Shown here: positions 1 through 13,600 of the stretch, piece by piece | Layout of the letters: each line of letters begins with the position of its first letter | How positions within the stretch are numbered: position 1 is the stretch's first letter | DNA from: Wuchereria bancrofti | Lineage: Eukaryota > Nematoda > Chromadorea > Rhabditida > Onchocercidae | Reading direction: 5' to 3' | Assembly: GCA_005281725.1 (NCBI GenBank) | Contig: SSBO01000012.1 | Location: 9,151,099 to 9,215,098, forward strand | Length of the DNA stretch: 64,000 bases | Notes under the pieces: generated by a model | Databases searched by the model: none | What the model was told of the DNA's origin: nothing | What the model saw: the letters and a program-made list of their open reading frames with translations, nothing else | Program-made: the position numbers and the translations under genes

Positions 1-246
1 TTATATTGACGCCTGTTGTCTATCAGATATCCACACTTTTTCAATAATGTATTACTGCATCTCTCTAAAATAAGGTTATCTTTCGGTTTTTTTATTCCTT
101 CATATTATGCTATCTTTCTTACTCTCATTAACTAATTATTTATTTAAGCCAAAAACCACTTCAGTTTTTTTTTTGCTTTGTTACATTGATACCATCAGAG
201 TTGTTTTACCGTTACATCCGATAGTTCTATAATTTCGTGTTATTCT

Positions 247-334
247 CATTCATTCATTCATTCATTCATTCATTCATTCATTCATTCATTCATTCATTCA
301 TTCATTCATTCACTCCATTCATTCATTCATTCAT
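247..334. repeat. (ATTC)n tetranucleotide microsatellite
   Basis: About 20 tandem units of ATTC, broken once near 312 by 'cactcc'. The array is simple sequence about 540 bases upstream of the uniporter start codon and is likely polymorphic in length. Confidence 0.95.
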
Positions 335-337
335 AAA

Positions 338-422
338 CTTTACGTGATTTCAAAAGTAGCATGACAGTGTTCTACTTTACGTGATTTTATAATTATGATG
401 TGATTTCGTAATTATTACGTCA
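338..422. promoter_or_regulatory. ACGT-core motif cluster upstream of the uniporter gene
   Basis: The 13-mer CTTTACGTGATTT occurs twice (338-350 and 375-387), 37 bases apart. It is followed by TTACGTCA at 415-422, a cAMP-response-element-like variant. The cluster lies about 450 bases upstream of the uniporter ATG. The repeats are seen directly; a promoter role is inferred. Confidence 0.4.
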
Positions 423-870
423 TTATTTGTCGCAATATTATAGAGAAGACAAATTAGTAAGAAAAATCATACACATCGCCAGTTTGTACTTTTCGCTAAC
501 TGTTTTTTAATGAAGTTTTTCACTTTTTTCTTTTATTTTATGAGTGCCGAAAAAAAGAAAGGAAAATTGCGATAAGTAAATGAATATCGAAATTTGGAAG
601 CAAATGAGAAATCTTCTAACAAAGGAGTGAAAAGATGAAAGCTTCCAAATACATCTATCTTTTTTAAGTATTATTCAGAAAAATACTCAGCTTTTTTGAG
701 TATTATTTGGAAATAAGTGAATGAAATTATCAACTTTCATTTGCTGAATTCGATTAAAAATTAAAAATTTCACTTAAGCAGTTGATTTGTACAAAAATTC
801 ACACATCTGCTTGATACTTCTTGTTGTATAAATTACTGTTCCATGAGGAAAACGTAAATAATTTGAGTGG

Positions 871-3146
871 ATGAGGTGTCGTTGGTACAGCATTACGGGT
901 TTGCTACGACAACGACAACAACATTTACAAATACAATTATCAACATGTTATATTAACCTTAACAATATGGTATCTTTTTTTTTTCCTCTTATGTAATTCA
1001 CTTAACATTTAGCTAATAATGAAATATCATTCATGTTTGTTGCCTTTTTCCATAGTTTGCAGTAATAGAAAAATGAAGTGAATTTATGTTGGTTAATTTT
1101 CAGCATCACTTAAGAAGATGTTCAAATGATACCACGAGAGGAAATCTACATATTTGGTACCAAAATGGTTTGCCAGTGCTTGAGGTACCATTACCATCGA
1201 GGAGAGAAATATGTCAATTTACTCTCAAACCTATTGGCGATACCGTATCTCGGTTTTGCAAAAATATCGAATGCGAAGATAAAGGCATAGAGATTGTATA
1301 TGTTTATTCAACAAGTAAGTTTGAATATTCTAAAGTTTACGAATTTTGCGATTTGTTACTCAGCATTTTGCTGGCTGCAATCTTCGATTTTGAAATTGTA
1401 CTTTGCTGTTCATATTCGCTAAGGTTTTTCGTAACTGCTTCATTCCTCCTTTTTCACTTAGTTTTTATTTTTTATTTTTTTTAACTGAACTTTAAAAACT
1501 TTTAGATGGTAATAGAATTGCTGGAAGTACTTTAGTGAAGCATTTATTGTTGCGAGGCAATTTTAGATTACGCATCAATGATTTCATTTATACTGTTGAA
1601 GTACCATCTTCAAAAGATGTTATTGCGGTGAGCCTTTTATTTTGTTGTTCATATCTACAATCAGTGCAGATATCCTCTGAACTCTTCCCTAACCTATGAC
1701 GTTTTTGTAAGAATATGCAATGAATAATATTGGTTAATTTCTAATGTCAACTATGAAAACATTTACAAAAGAAAATCTATGTATGCAACCAAAATGGTAT
1801 ACCATTGCTTGAAATACTATTACATCTAGAAAAAAAAAAGTTGTTTAGTTGATCCAGGAACCTGTAATCAATATTTTTTGGTACCAAGTAAATAGGTTTG
1901 CGAGTATAGAAGAGTATATCAGTTCATATTTGATATAAAAGTTTCAAATCCTGAACGATTTGTATAGCATCCAGTAACAAGGAAAGCACTAACAAAAGCC
2001 ATAGAATATTGTGTAATCAATGATAAAATTATAGGATGTTATGGCGGATAGCGATGTAATGCAGAAGTTTGATGATTTGAGATCAACAATAACGCCATTA
2101 TACAGTATCATGAATGTGGAAGAGTATAAAGCATTCCAGGAGCGATTGCTTATAGAGGAGTATGAAAATGTAAAAGCAGAACTTAAACCCCTAATTCAAG
2201 TTTGTTTGATTTTGGGATTTTTTTGAAGTTTTTATTTTTGTAACATTAAGTACTGTTTTCATGGAGCATCGTTTGAATAGTTCCGTTAAATCACCCTTTA
2301 TACTCTGTTGACATGCATGTATCATCATCTTAAATATTTAGCACATATTTGAGTGGATTTTAAACATAGCCTTCTTTTTTTGTCCAGAGTGACAAATTTC
2401 AGGCGAAATTTGAAATTGATGAATTCTGCAGAAAACGTGCGCAGCGAATATTATGGTTAACACTAGCAGCAATGGGATTTCAAGCAGGATTTCTTGCTCG
2501 GTTGACGTGGTGGGATTATAGCTGGGATGTCATGGAACCTATCACATATTTTGCAACACATGTTACGCTAATTGCATCATTCGCTTATTATTTGTATACC
2601 AATCAGGTACTGTTTGTTTATACTTTTTTGGAACTGATAAACGATGTTAACTTCCTCTAAATAAAGAGTTGATATAGTTTGTGAAGTTAAGCTTTATTTC
2701 ATTGTCCTATTGTTTGTACTACGGAATGAAAGTTTTTTTTCCCGATGATGAATAAGTTCTTACTTGATAAAGTAATCGCAGTGTATCATTTTTCAGTATT
2801 ACAATCATAATGATCATAAAAAAAGAGTGATCAGCTTGTACTTTCACAAAGAAGCTGCAAAAAGTAATTTTGACATATCCAGGTGAGTTTGCCTAGTCAT
2901 TACAATCATCATGTAAAATTTCATTTATAATTTTTAAGTGAAATCAGTTTGTCGCACATGAAAAGACATGCAAAGTGTCTCTATTGCAGGTTTAACGAGT
3001 TACAAAATGTGGCAAGTTCTCTTAAGCATGATCTAAAAAGACTTCGAGATCCTTTGTATCAACATTTGCCTGCTGCAAGATTGGCGTCTTTATTACAAGG
3101 AAGTGAGAAAATGCGACCCAGAAGCTTTGCAAAAAAACGAAGTTGA
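871..3146 (+). CDS. mcu-1: Mitochondrial calcium uniporter pore subunit (MCU), complete, 7 exons
   Basis: Exons are 871-969, 1104-1314, 1506-1627, 2035-2199, 2388-2606, 2797-2882 and 2990-3146. All phases agree and give 352 aa. Exon 1 encodes an Arg-rich, acid-free leader (MRCRWYSITGLLRQRQ), as expected for mitochondrial import. The N-terminal domain follows (HIWYQNGLPVLEVPLPSRRE, then NDFIYTVEVPSS). A coiled-coil stretch leads to TM1 (about residues 220-238), the pore motif WDVMEP and TM2 (about 251-270, ITYFATHVTLIASFAYYLY). The selectivity-filter acids are D246 and E249; the usual DIME reads DVME. A basic C-terminal coiled coil ends in KKRS. The family forms the ruthenium-red-sensitive Ca2+ channel of the inner membrane. 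The first exon is inferred from frame and composition; the remaining exons are secure. No EMRE or MICU partner gene is present here. Confidence 0.95.
1731..1925 (+). pseudogene. Decayed copy of uniporter exon 2 inside intron 3
   Basis: The stretch starting 'ggttaattt' resembles 1091-1265, the acceptor region and body of exon 2. The best block pairs 'accaaaatggtttgccagtg' with 'accaaaatggtataccattg', with the following 'cttga' and 'attac' also shared. By eye, identity is about 75 percent over roughly 65 bases, then weaker. A two-base deletion and in-frame stops prevent it from coding. It is best read as an old local exon duplication that has lost function. Confidence 0.65.
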
Positions 3147-4690
3147 CCCTAAGCAAATTTTTACTAAACCAAGTAGATTTTTACTGAATTTCTTACTTGT
3201 TTATATGACATTCTGAGATTACTTACTGCAGATGAAAGGGTGCGTTCTGAAGGCACCTTTGAATTTTCTTCAGAAGTATGCCATAACCATCCAGAAAGTT
3301 GGAATTTGAGCGAAAATAAATCAAGATCGCAAGATTTTGGCTTCCTATAGAATATAGCATGACTATATTTTGATACTTCAGTAAGTGAGCATTTTGTTTT
3401 GTAAAAGATAAAAGTTTGTTCAAATTGGCTTTATCAAATCAGAAAATGGAAGATGCTTTTGTTTATTTTTTATGGCGTCGTTGTGATATTTAATATTATC
3501 TTTATCATATTTCATTTCCTCTATCATTTGCGTATTTTTGCGAGTGAATTCATTAAAAGAGCTTGATTTTCTCTTTGATCTCAATTAAGCTTTTTTGAAG
3601 ACTAATGTAGCTTAGAGATTCTGTATGGCTAATGAGGACTGATAGGTGCAATTCAAGTCAGCGAAGTCAACCAAATCATTGTATAAAAGTTTTCAAAATT
3701 TCGATTCATTCCTTTGTATGCTAATTTATTGATGTCCAGTAAATACATTAATTGTTTTGTGAGAAATTTTGGTTGTTTAACAAATTAGCAATGAAAAGTG
3801 ATTAGTGAATTACGGGTTACAACGCAATTCTATTTATTGAAGGAATAAAGCGGTTTTATTATTCTTTGAATTAGACATGGAAAATGAAAATTTGAGGAAA
3901 GATGCTAATTGTCACTTTTCTTCTTTATAACGGAAATATTGAGTGGTAGAAGTATTATGCACATCCGAAAAATATATGTTAATTCCCGAACAGCAGTCGG
4001 ATCACTGAATGGAATTGCTTCCATTTACTCACCTCCTCAATCATTTCATCTGTTTTCAACGTATTGATGTTGTTTTTCCTCTTATAAAATATCAGAATGA
4101 TAATAGTTGCACCCGAAAATGCTATTAAATGTTGCTTTAACTCATTATAAAGCAAATTTGCTAATTATCAAAATGCATATGAAGCAGAAATTGGTGGCAT
4201 AGCATTCATTAGATGTAAAGGATTTGTCGAAAATAATAGAATATGGTTAAAAAGGAATTAATAAGAATATGAAGTTAACGTGAATTTTCAATCGATAAGT
4301 CAAGATCAAAGCTTACGTCAAGAAAATTCACTGAAAATTTTGCAATAACAATTTCAGATAGTCTAAAGTGAAAACTGTTGGCATACAGTTAATTACTAAA
4401 TGCAAAATAGATCAAAATAAAATTAGTTATTTGGAAATTACTGAATTAAAAAGCTTCATTCCACTCATTACAGATAAAAAATTAAGTTTCCATTCAAATC
4501 TAAGTTTCAGCACTTTTTTTTTGCTTACATTCGAAATTGCTACCAGAAATACGAATGAAATTATAAGGTATTTCGATGTAATTATGCAAATTGCAGACTA
4601 TTATCATCTGATATATTTGATTTCAAATCAATAATTGCAACAGAATCAATCACTGAAAGAGAATTTCTTCTTCTTGAAAAAGGAGAGTTA
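3147..4690. other. Intergenic region between convergent genes
   Basis: This holds the 3' ends of the uniporter (+) and the coiled-coil gene (-). A consensus AATAAA at 3315-3320, about 170 bases past the uniporter stop, is a plausible poly(A) signal. The open frames at 4368-4634 and 4635-4856 lack coding character, and the second overlaps the real minus-strand terminal exon. Confidence 0.6.
3315..3320 (+). terminator. Candidate poly(A) signal AATAAA of the uniporter gene
   Basis: First consensus hexamer downstream of the stop codon at 3146. Cleavage is inferred, not shown. Confidence 0.4.
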
Positions 4691-7600
4691 TTATTTAGTT
4701 GCTTTGATTCGACTCAACCATGAAGTGCACTTTTTTTTCTCTGTTAAAATGGATGATATTTTTGGAAGTCGACTTTTTTCAACATTTTTCAAAACTGTCG
4801 ATCCAGTATTTTTCTCTCGAATGATCCCGACAGTTTCAGGATTACGCCGTAACTGACAAGCACTTCGACTATCACAATCACTAAGCAATGGTGGTGAAAT
4901 GGCATGATTTATATTTTTGCGCTAAAAAAAATGCTCATCAGTAAAACATCAACGAAATAAGTTATAAATATTGCATAAGAAAATTCAGTAAGTTATTTTC
5001 CAGATAAGTCTGGGAAAAAATAAAAATATCAAAAAATTTGATCGTAACAAAATTAAATGGAATAATGCACAATTAAGTAAAATTATATAACACTTTTCAT
5101 TTTTATCATAATTCAAATATTTCCTAACTAACTTAAATATAAAAAATTTATGAAGCTATCAAAATTTACTGATAATATTTGTCACAGTAAAAAGAAAAAA
5201 AAAAGAAAATCAAAATTTATTACAAAAATTTGTCATTTAAAATGATATAATAAACGAAATAATCGTATCGGATGAAATAACTTACCAAATGTGGTAATCT
5301 AGATGGATTAATTGCAGATGATCGTTTCGATGTCATTGTTCGTTTTTCCAAACAAAGCTGTTTGGTACTGATAGCAGCATAATCTGATGAGCTAGCGCTA
5401 TTGTGAGAAAGTGGAATATCATATTTCGATAATTCATTTCCTAAAATATTTTTAAAATATGACATGTTAAATAATTGCAAAAATTGAACGACTAATATAA
5501 TTTGAAAACAAACAACGAATATTATACTAATTTATCAAATTTAGCCTTTTTTGTAAATTACAAATCACCAAATGAATCCAATGATTCATGATTGATAGTT
5601 CGTGGTCGTTCATTTAAATTCATTTGATGTGCCATCATTGGAGTTGAATATGGACTACGAATCATATTATTGCGCACATCTTGTAATGATGAAACAATTG
5701 ACCGTCTATGATTGTAATTTATTAATGGATGCAAGCTAAAAATAAGTTTTTTCTTTTTTCTTTTTCTTTTTTAAATTTCATAGGATTGTCTTTTTTAATT
5801 TTTTTTTTTGTTCTTTTTGCATTAATATGATATAATTTCATTCCTGTTATTCGATTTGAAATTTTAACTTATAATGTGAAACATTAATTATGATAAAACA
5901 ATTAGTAATTTTTAATTTACTAAAATTCTTTGATAGAATTTAAAAAAAAGAAGTCAAATAACTGCTTTTTTTCTCATATCCATTTCCTTAAAATTTTACC
6001 ATTTTATTTTTGAATGCATCTAATAATAAAAGCAAAAGCAAAAAAAAAGAAGAAATATAGAACTAATATAAAATACTTACCTTAACATGGGAGATAACTT
6101 CCCCACATTATTTTCAATTTTTTTAACTAAACAATCATCAAAATGTGGAATATTTCCAGTTGCTAACGTTCGATCTTCTGTTTCCACCAAACTTAAATTG
6201 AAAATTAAATTAAATAATGCAGGTTTGAAATTTTTCAAGGAAAAAAAAGGAGTCCAAATGATAAAAAATATTTGCTGAAGAACTAACTGTAGCTTATCAT
6301 ACTTTAGCATACTTAACAGAATTATAATAAAAAAAATTTTTATAAAAAAAAAAAAATTATATATAAAAAATAAAGCATTTACCTAACTGGTTGTCCAGCT
6401 GATTGACTTTTGTAATTTTTTTGTGTTTTGTAGATTTTATTGGCAGAATTTCTAAACTGTTCTTCTCGATGTCGCATTGAAGCATCTTTAATCTTTGTTA
6501 ATTTAATTAGAGCAATATAATTTCTAATATTTCTCTTATTTTTGATAAATTCCAGAATTTTCCTCATTTTTGGTAATGATTTGACAATTACATATTGGTT
6601 AGTAGTATTTGCTTAAATTGTTTGATATTAGATTATTCACCTTGTTCTATTATAATATTAACATTTTGTAAATCATCTCTGATATGTGGACCAGAATTCG
6701 AAATGCCAGTGCGTTCAAGATGAGCTTTATTTACTCCCGTAAGTTCTGATATTCGTGATAAACCTTGAAAATATATTTCAAACCATCCAATAGAAAGAAT
6801 GAAATACTGATGGTTTTGCAGTGATAATAGTAATAACTATGAAATTTATATGTTAAATTATGTTCTGAAATAATTTCGAAATAAATAGATAACTAATTTT
6901 ATAAGAATAAAAATATATTAGATATGATAGGAACAAAGAAAGAAAAGAAAGCTTACATCTAGCATAATCGAATAATCGTAAAAATTCATTTTCAATGCTT
7001 TGCTCATTTTTTTCAATTTCTGATTCCATAGCACAGGAATCAGAACGACGATATTTTTGAATTCGTGCTCCATGTAATTTAAATGGTAACAATAAATTCA
7101 TTTGTGGTTTAATCTAGAAAGAACAGAAAATAAACTTTTTTTAATTAAACAATTAGTTTAATTATATTTAAATATCATAATTAATCACCGTGTTGCATGC
7201 ATATAAAATACTTCTCTATAAGCTTTTAAAATTCATATTAGATATTGAAATTAAAATCAACTGATATACTATTTTTTGTAATAAATCATCGCCGTGATAT
7301 GAGGCAGGTCGTATTGGTCGACGTCGTGTAACTTCATAAAGTTGCAATTTCAATCGTTCCAGCTAAAAATTTTGCTAATGAAAATTGAGTAAATATCTCA
7401 AATTATTAGTAATATTTCATTCCACTTTAAGTTACAACTTGAAATATTGCAGTACAAATATGCATATATCATATTTCTCATTCCGTTTATAACTTATACC
7501 ATATTTTAACAAAATTTTTAATTAAGCATACCTGAGCATGAATTATAAGTAAGGATGATTGCGCATGCATTACTTCAAAATCTGATCGATTAGCATAAAT

Positions 7601-10600
7601 GTTTTTCTCAATGTAAGAAGTACGAAGTTGGCCTAACTGAAAAAGAAAAACTGCAATTTCCTAGCATTGTAATCTTAATTATGTAAATTTTTTAGTGAAA
7701 AAAAATTCCTTTCATGTTTAAGTTTAATAATTAAGGGTATGATCAAACAGACAAAAGAATAATAATAATCTGTAACGATTTAAAAAATTTAACTTTTTTA
7801 AAAATTAATTTTAACCAAAAGGTTAATTTTAACCAATTTTATTAGTTAAATAATTTAAAGTCTACTTCAGGTGAAGAATTTAATCGACAAAAATATTTCA
7901 CATTTATTACATTACTAAATTATTGTTGAAAAGAAAAAAAAAGTTTTACATACTATTAAAATTCAATTAAAATTAGTCAAAAAAATCAATGAACCTTTCT
8001 AACTATGCTAATAGTAAATGAATAGAGTGCATCATATGAAGGCATTATTTCCAGCAATTGACGAATACGTTGATCATAATTGCTAATATCTATAAATTAT
8101 TCATTTTTATGAATGGATTAAAAATGAAAAAAGGAATGATTAAAATAATCATTATCACTTACCTGATCCTTTATCTTGTAGCATCGTGAAATTATCACGT
8201 TGTAATCTTTCAATATGTTCTAAACATGATTGATAAGCATTTTGCTCTCGAAATGATTGATTGATAATCTAAAAATTTTCTAATTAATATATAATTTAAA
8301 AATTTTTAAATTAATATATAATACATAAATAATAAATTTATAAATTAATTTTTTTTTCAACGAACCGCTTCACCATTTTTCATCATTTCTGCTTTCATTG
8401 CTTGAAGTTTATCATCAAAAATTTTCAATTTCTCTTCTACAGTATTAATTGTAGTTGTTGCTTTTGTGATTACACGATCATTGATTGATAATTTTTCCAG
8501 TGTTTCATTAAGACGACATCGATTGCGTAATATTCCAATCTAAATGGAAAGAAGAAAAAAATTAAGTAATAAAATGAAACAAATAAATTGTGATTTTAAA
8601 ATTTTTAAATAAATCATTACTTGCTTTTGAAGTGTACTCATTTCTGTTCTTAATTTCGAATGTTCCATCGATTTTTCACGTAATTGTTCAATCAATCGAT
8701 TATTTCGATTTTTCGTCATTACCAATTCACTTCGTATTATCTCATTCTCATCATGAATTGCTCGATTATCTAAAAACAAATATTGCACTATTTTACTGCA
8801 TCAATTAATACATCAAATTACTAAGAATAAATGTTAAAAAATAAAATATTTTATGAAAATTTATTGTAATATTTCAAAGGCTAAAATTAATGATTTAAAA
8901 ATGATAAGGATAATTTGTGTTCATTCAGTGATTAGATAATCATTGTTTTAATTTTTTAATTTAATTTAATTTATATAAAAATCGATAAGAAAATTAAAAG
9001 AAATTTTCTTTTTTTTGCTCAAAAATTTTTTTACTCAAACTGGATATTTCCCGATTTAAAAAACGATTTCGTTGTAGGATAGAACTGGAACCATTAAAAC
9101 TCGAACAAATGATACTTTTTGGAGCGCTATTTGACCGTCGATGATGATCATTATCACTCTCTTCACTGACTGTTGTTGAATTCTTACCATAAGAGTATTT
9201 TTTATTTTCTTGTTCCTTCTTAAATTATATTTTCATTATTGTCCTATTCATTATCATTATTTTTTTTACTGTAAAAAAAGATTTTAAAAAGATTTTATAT
9301 CCAAATAATTTTATTTTTAATTAAATGTATAAAAATGAAATTTCTTGAAAAATTGAATTTACATGTTGACGTTGAATATGATATTCTTTAGGTGCTTGAA
9401 GTAACGAATGTTTATTATCATATGATTCATCATACGCGGCGCTTTTGTCAGTTGTTATGCTATTCTTACTTGTCATCGAGGAAAGACTCCATTTATCTTA
9501 ATTAAAATTATGCATATTTGAAACATTTTAAAAGACGAAAAAAAGAAAAGGAAAAAGAAGGAGAAAAAGAGAAGAAAGAATTGCGATATATCGTTGGCTT
9601 TCAGATGAAAACGTACGATAAGTAAGGATGATCACGTTTCTTTCATCTTTTCATCATCATTAATACTATCGCAAATGTCCGGATAATTACCACTTGGTGT
9701 GTTATTGTCACTGGAATGAACTGAACTGCTTTCGCTAATTTTACGTTTCCGTTTCTTTAGTATCGCTTTACATGTTATTGTTTCTTTTTTCGATTCAATT
9801 GATTTTTCTTTCTTCTTTTTTAAACCAATTATTTCGAAGAAACCTGATCGACCTGATACTGAAATTATGATCAGTTATTAATGTTGCTTTTTTTTTCTTC
9901 GTTTTTTTACTTTCACAATAATAATTCAAAAACTAAAAGATAAAAATCATAAAACGAAGAAAAAGGAAAAAAAGACGAATCAATAATTGCATAAATTTAG
10001 CTCTCTCCATTACAATTCCATTAGTCATAATATTAAATTTACTATTCACGAATGTATTTTAATTTAATTATTCCTTAACAGTGTAATGACAAAACAATAG
10101 AACAAGATTTGAAATGAAATTTTAATATTTTTAAATTTCAAATTTACAAATTCCTACTCATATTTTCGGAATGATCACGAGATGATGTTGATGATACACT
10201 TGTTTGTTTCGACAATGATGATATTTTGGAACGTCTCATCACGGCACGTCCACTACGCACGTCATTAATCCCATTTCCGTAATTCGGTAATGCAACCTAA
10301 ATGAATAAAATATTGAAAAGTACTAAAGATTATGTTTTTTCTTTTATATGACTTTTTTTACGCCACAATTTTCGTTTTTTTTTTTTTTCAATTTTGCCAT
10401 ACTTGAAATATAAAGCTAATTTACATAATTGTAAAATCAATTCAATTCGAAAAGGGAAATAATGAAATGTATAGAAACAACTTATCATGAACTTATCACT
10501 TTGCAATTTCCTATTATTAACTGAAGTACAGTAAGCTACTAACTTCTGTAAAAATAGAATGCTCTGCATCAGAATCAGACATTTCTCGCAAAACTGTTGG

Positions 10601-13600
10601 TGGCGCAGGAATTTGACGTGTTGGTGTCAACGTTGTACGAAGTGGATCTGATACATCCGAAGAGATATCAGTTGAATAGGAACTTGTTGTTAGACTCTCC
10701 TAGAATTAAAAATTAGATTACTTCCTAAGAAACCTTAAATTAAATGGATATAAGTAAGTTATTTTAGGTTTATTACAATCTAATATCATTGTGATCCTAA
10801 ATAAGATAAACTATCAGAATTGAATTTGTATAACTTTTCCATTGATTATTTTTTATGGTTTCAAAAAAAAAAAAAATGCAGTAAAAAAAGAAAAAGGAAA
10901 TATTAATGAACAACAAAGATACAACTGATAATATCACAAAATGAAATTTTAACAAAATACAACAAAATAAATTGCCAAATGCGATACAAATGCTTCAATT
11001 TGTTCTAAAGTCAAAAATCATCGAAAAATTTTTTAAAATTGAATTTTAGCACATAGATATAATCAACAAAATAGATGAAGGATGGATGGATGGGAAAGAC
11101 TGAAATGTTCAATGGTTGTAATTTTTGTTTCTGTTTCGAAAGAGCATTTCCTGTTTTCAGTTGTACTATTATCAATCAACAAAGATTCTAAACTTAATTA
11201 CCGGAAGACTTTAAATATTCCTTCGTTACTATGATTTAAAAAAGAAATAAAAACTTTTTTTGTAATAATTGCTAGATATAATATTAGACCATTTAAAATA
11301 TAATATTAAATTTATGCTATTAAGGTTTCTTCATTCCAGTTTCAAAATTTAATTTCAAAATCAGAAGCAAACAAACAGCGAAGAAGAAAATAACTCAAAT
11401 TCAGTTTTAAATTCAATAAATTTTTACATTTAATATTTCAAATAATATTGTGCATAACAATAAGAGCAATAATAATAATTAATAACAATAATAATATTAA
11501 CAATAAATAATAATAACCATAACCATAATAATAATAAAGTATAGGAACTTAACAAAATTAAATATAATAAAATTAATATTAATAATTTACCTTATATGGT
11601 GGTGTTGACAAACGTTCATGTGCGCCATTTCGTATTTCACATTGATGAAAAGTTCGTCGTCCCATAATTTTTGGAATAATATTACTTCGTCCTTCCAATA
11701 TAGCGCTAACACGATGAACAACGCTACGTTTTGGCTCAATTATTACGCTAAGCTGATAACGTAATGCTTTATTCTCGCGGCGAAGTTTGCTAATTTCACC
11801 AACCAAACTACACAATGCTCCTTTAACATTTAAAAATTTATTTATAATGAAGAAAAGAAGAGAAAAAAAAGTGGTAAAAATTCTTTGATCATTTGATAAG
11901 TTATGATACAATTGTTGTTGAAAATTTTTTACTTAACAATTTAATAATTTAATGATTTAAAAATTTAATAAATCAATTTATATTTTTTTAATAACAATTT
12001 AATAATTTAATCGATCATAACATATTCAATTATGTTTATGCATTACTTTTTGCTAATTCCCATATAACTTTACAAAATTGATAAAAATTCTAATTTAATT
12101 AATTTTTGATAGTTTTTTCCTTTTTTTTGTGTAGCTAATTAATTCTATTGTTTTCAATTTTGATAGTAATTAAAAGAAATAAAAAAACAAAACAAAAAAT
12201 GGAGAGTGAAAATATAGCGGTGAATGAAAAATAAAAAGGAAAAGAAAAGAAATTTGGGCTACGGTAATTTTAATTTGTTTCATTGTGTAAATTATTTTTG
12301 GTAAAATTTCATTTTATTTGAAAAGAAGATAGAATGGCTACAAGAAGATGAAATTTTTTTAAAACTTACTAATAATAAAATAGCAAATGTTTCCTTTCTA
12401 AATTTTATTCCACGGAAAAAAAGAAGAATCGATTTTATCAAAAATTACTTATTAATACTTTTAGATTGCTTTGCATTCCAATTGAATGACAAATGAGAAT
12501 GTTTATCCATTAATGAAGAATTTCTCGATTTAACCATATTCAACCCCATAAACTTTCCATTAATCCTAGGCAGAAGTAAATTACTTTACCATTTCCTTTC
12601 CTTCTTTTTTCTTCTTTAAAAAAATGAAAAATTTTTTAATCGATGACTTTTTTCATTTAAAAAAATAAAATTTAATGTATTGCAATATACAAATTGCATA
12701 ACTTTTCTTGTTAATGTAATTGAGCTCACAAAAAAAAGTTCTTAGTAAAAGCTTTTATTTTGTTGTTTTCACTTNAAAAAAATGAAAAATTTTTTAATCG
12801 ATGACTTTTTTCATTTAAAAAAATAAAATTTAATGTATTGCAATATACAAATTGCATAACTTTTCTTGTTAATGTAATTGAGCTCACAAAAAAAAGTTCT
12901 TAGTAAAAGCTTTTATTTTGTTGTTTTCACTTCTTCATTTTATTACTTTTACTTTTATTATTACTTCAGATAATAATTTTAAATATTTAAAAAAAAATTT
13001 TCTAATACAACATTTGCTAATTTCTCAGTAATCTTCATAGAATTATATAAAATAATAATAAAAAATTTAGCAAAAACAAAAAATTCTAATGAAAAATACA
13101 AAAATTTTGATTATTAAATTATTGAATTAGAGAGAAAAAAGTTTGGTAGATTTCCATGTTGAAAATATTTTGGAGAAATTATATGTCACTTGTAACATAT
13201 CATCATTTCGATGTTTTTAAAACTTGCATTTGTTAAGTAATCTTTGACTCACCAAGCTTTTTCATACTTCGTTCATTTGCTTATTTCTCAAACTTATCGG
13301 AAAGAGAGCAGCTATTTAAACAAGAAAAAAAATTACAACAGTTGATTAATGATACTATCAAAGATTTGTATTCAGTTTACGAAATTATAATTGCATTATG
13401 CTTTAACTACTTAGACTAATGCTAATTCTATAACATTATGATATTCATTTATGAATTTATAAGTTCATTTTTCTTATTCACTTATTCATTTTAGTTATTT
13501 AAACGAAAAGAAATCAATAATTAATTTTAAATGATATATTCATCGAAGAAGAAGAAAACGAGGAAAAAACAGGAAAGAATTGGTAAACGTACCAAGTATT

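Noticed and set aside
10143..10158. Coiled-coil gene ending at the TAA after MSRNL
   Set aside because: Reading through the donor just upstream (A|GTAGGA) joins in phase to the next good exon. Kept only as a possible alternative end.
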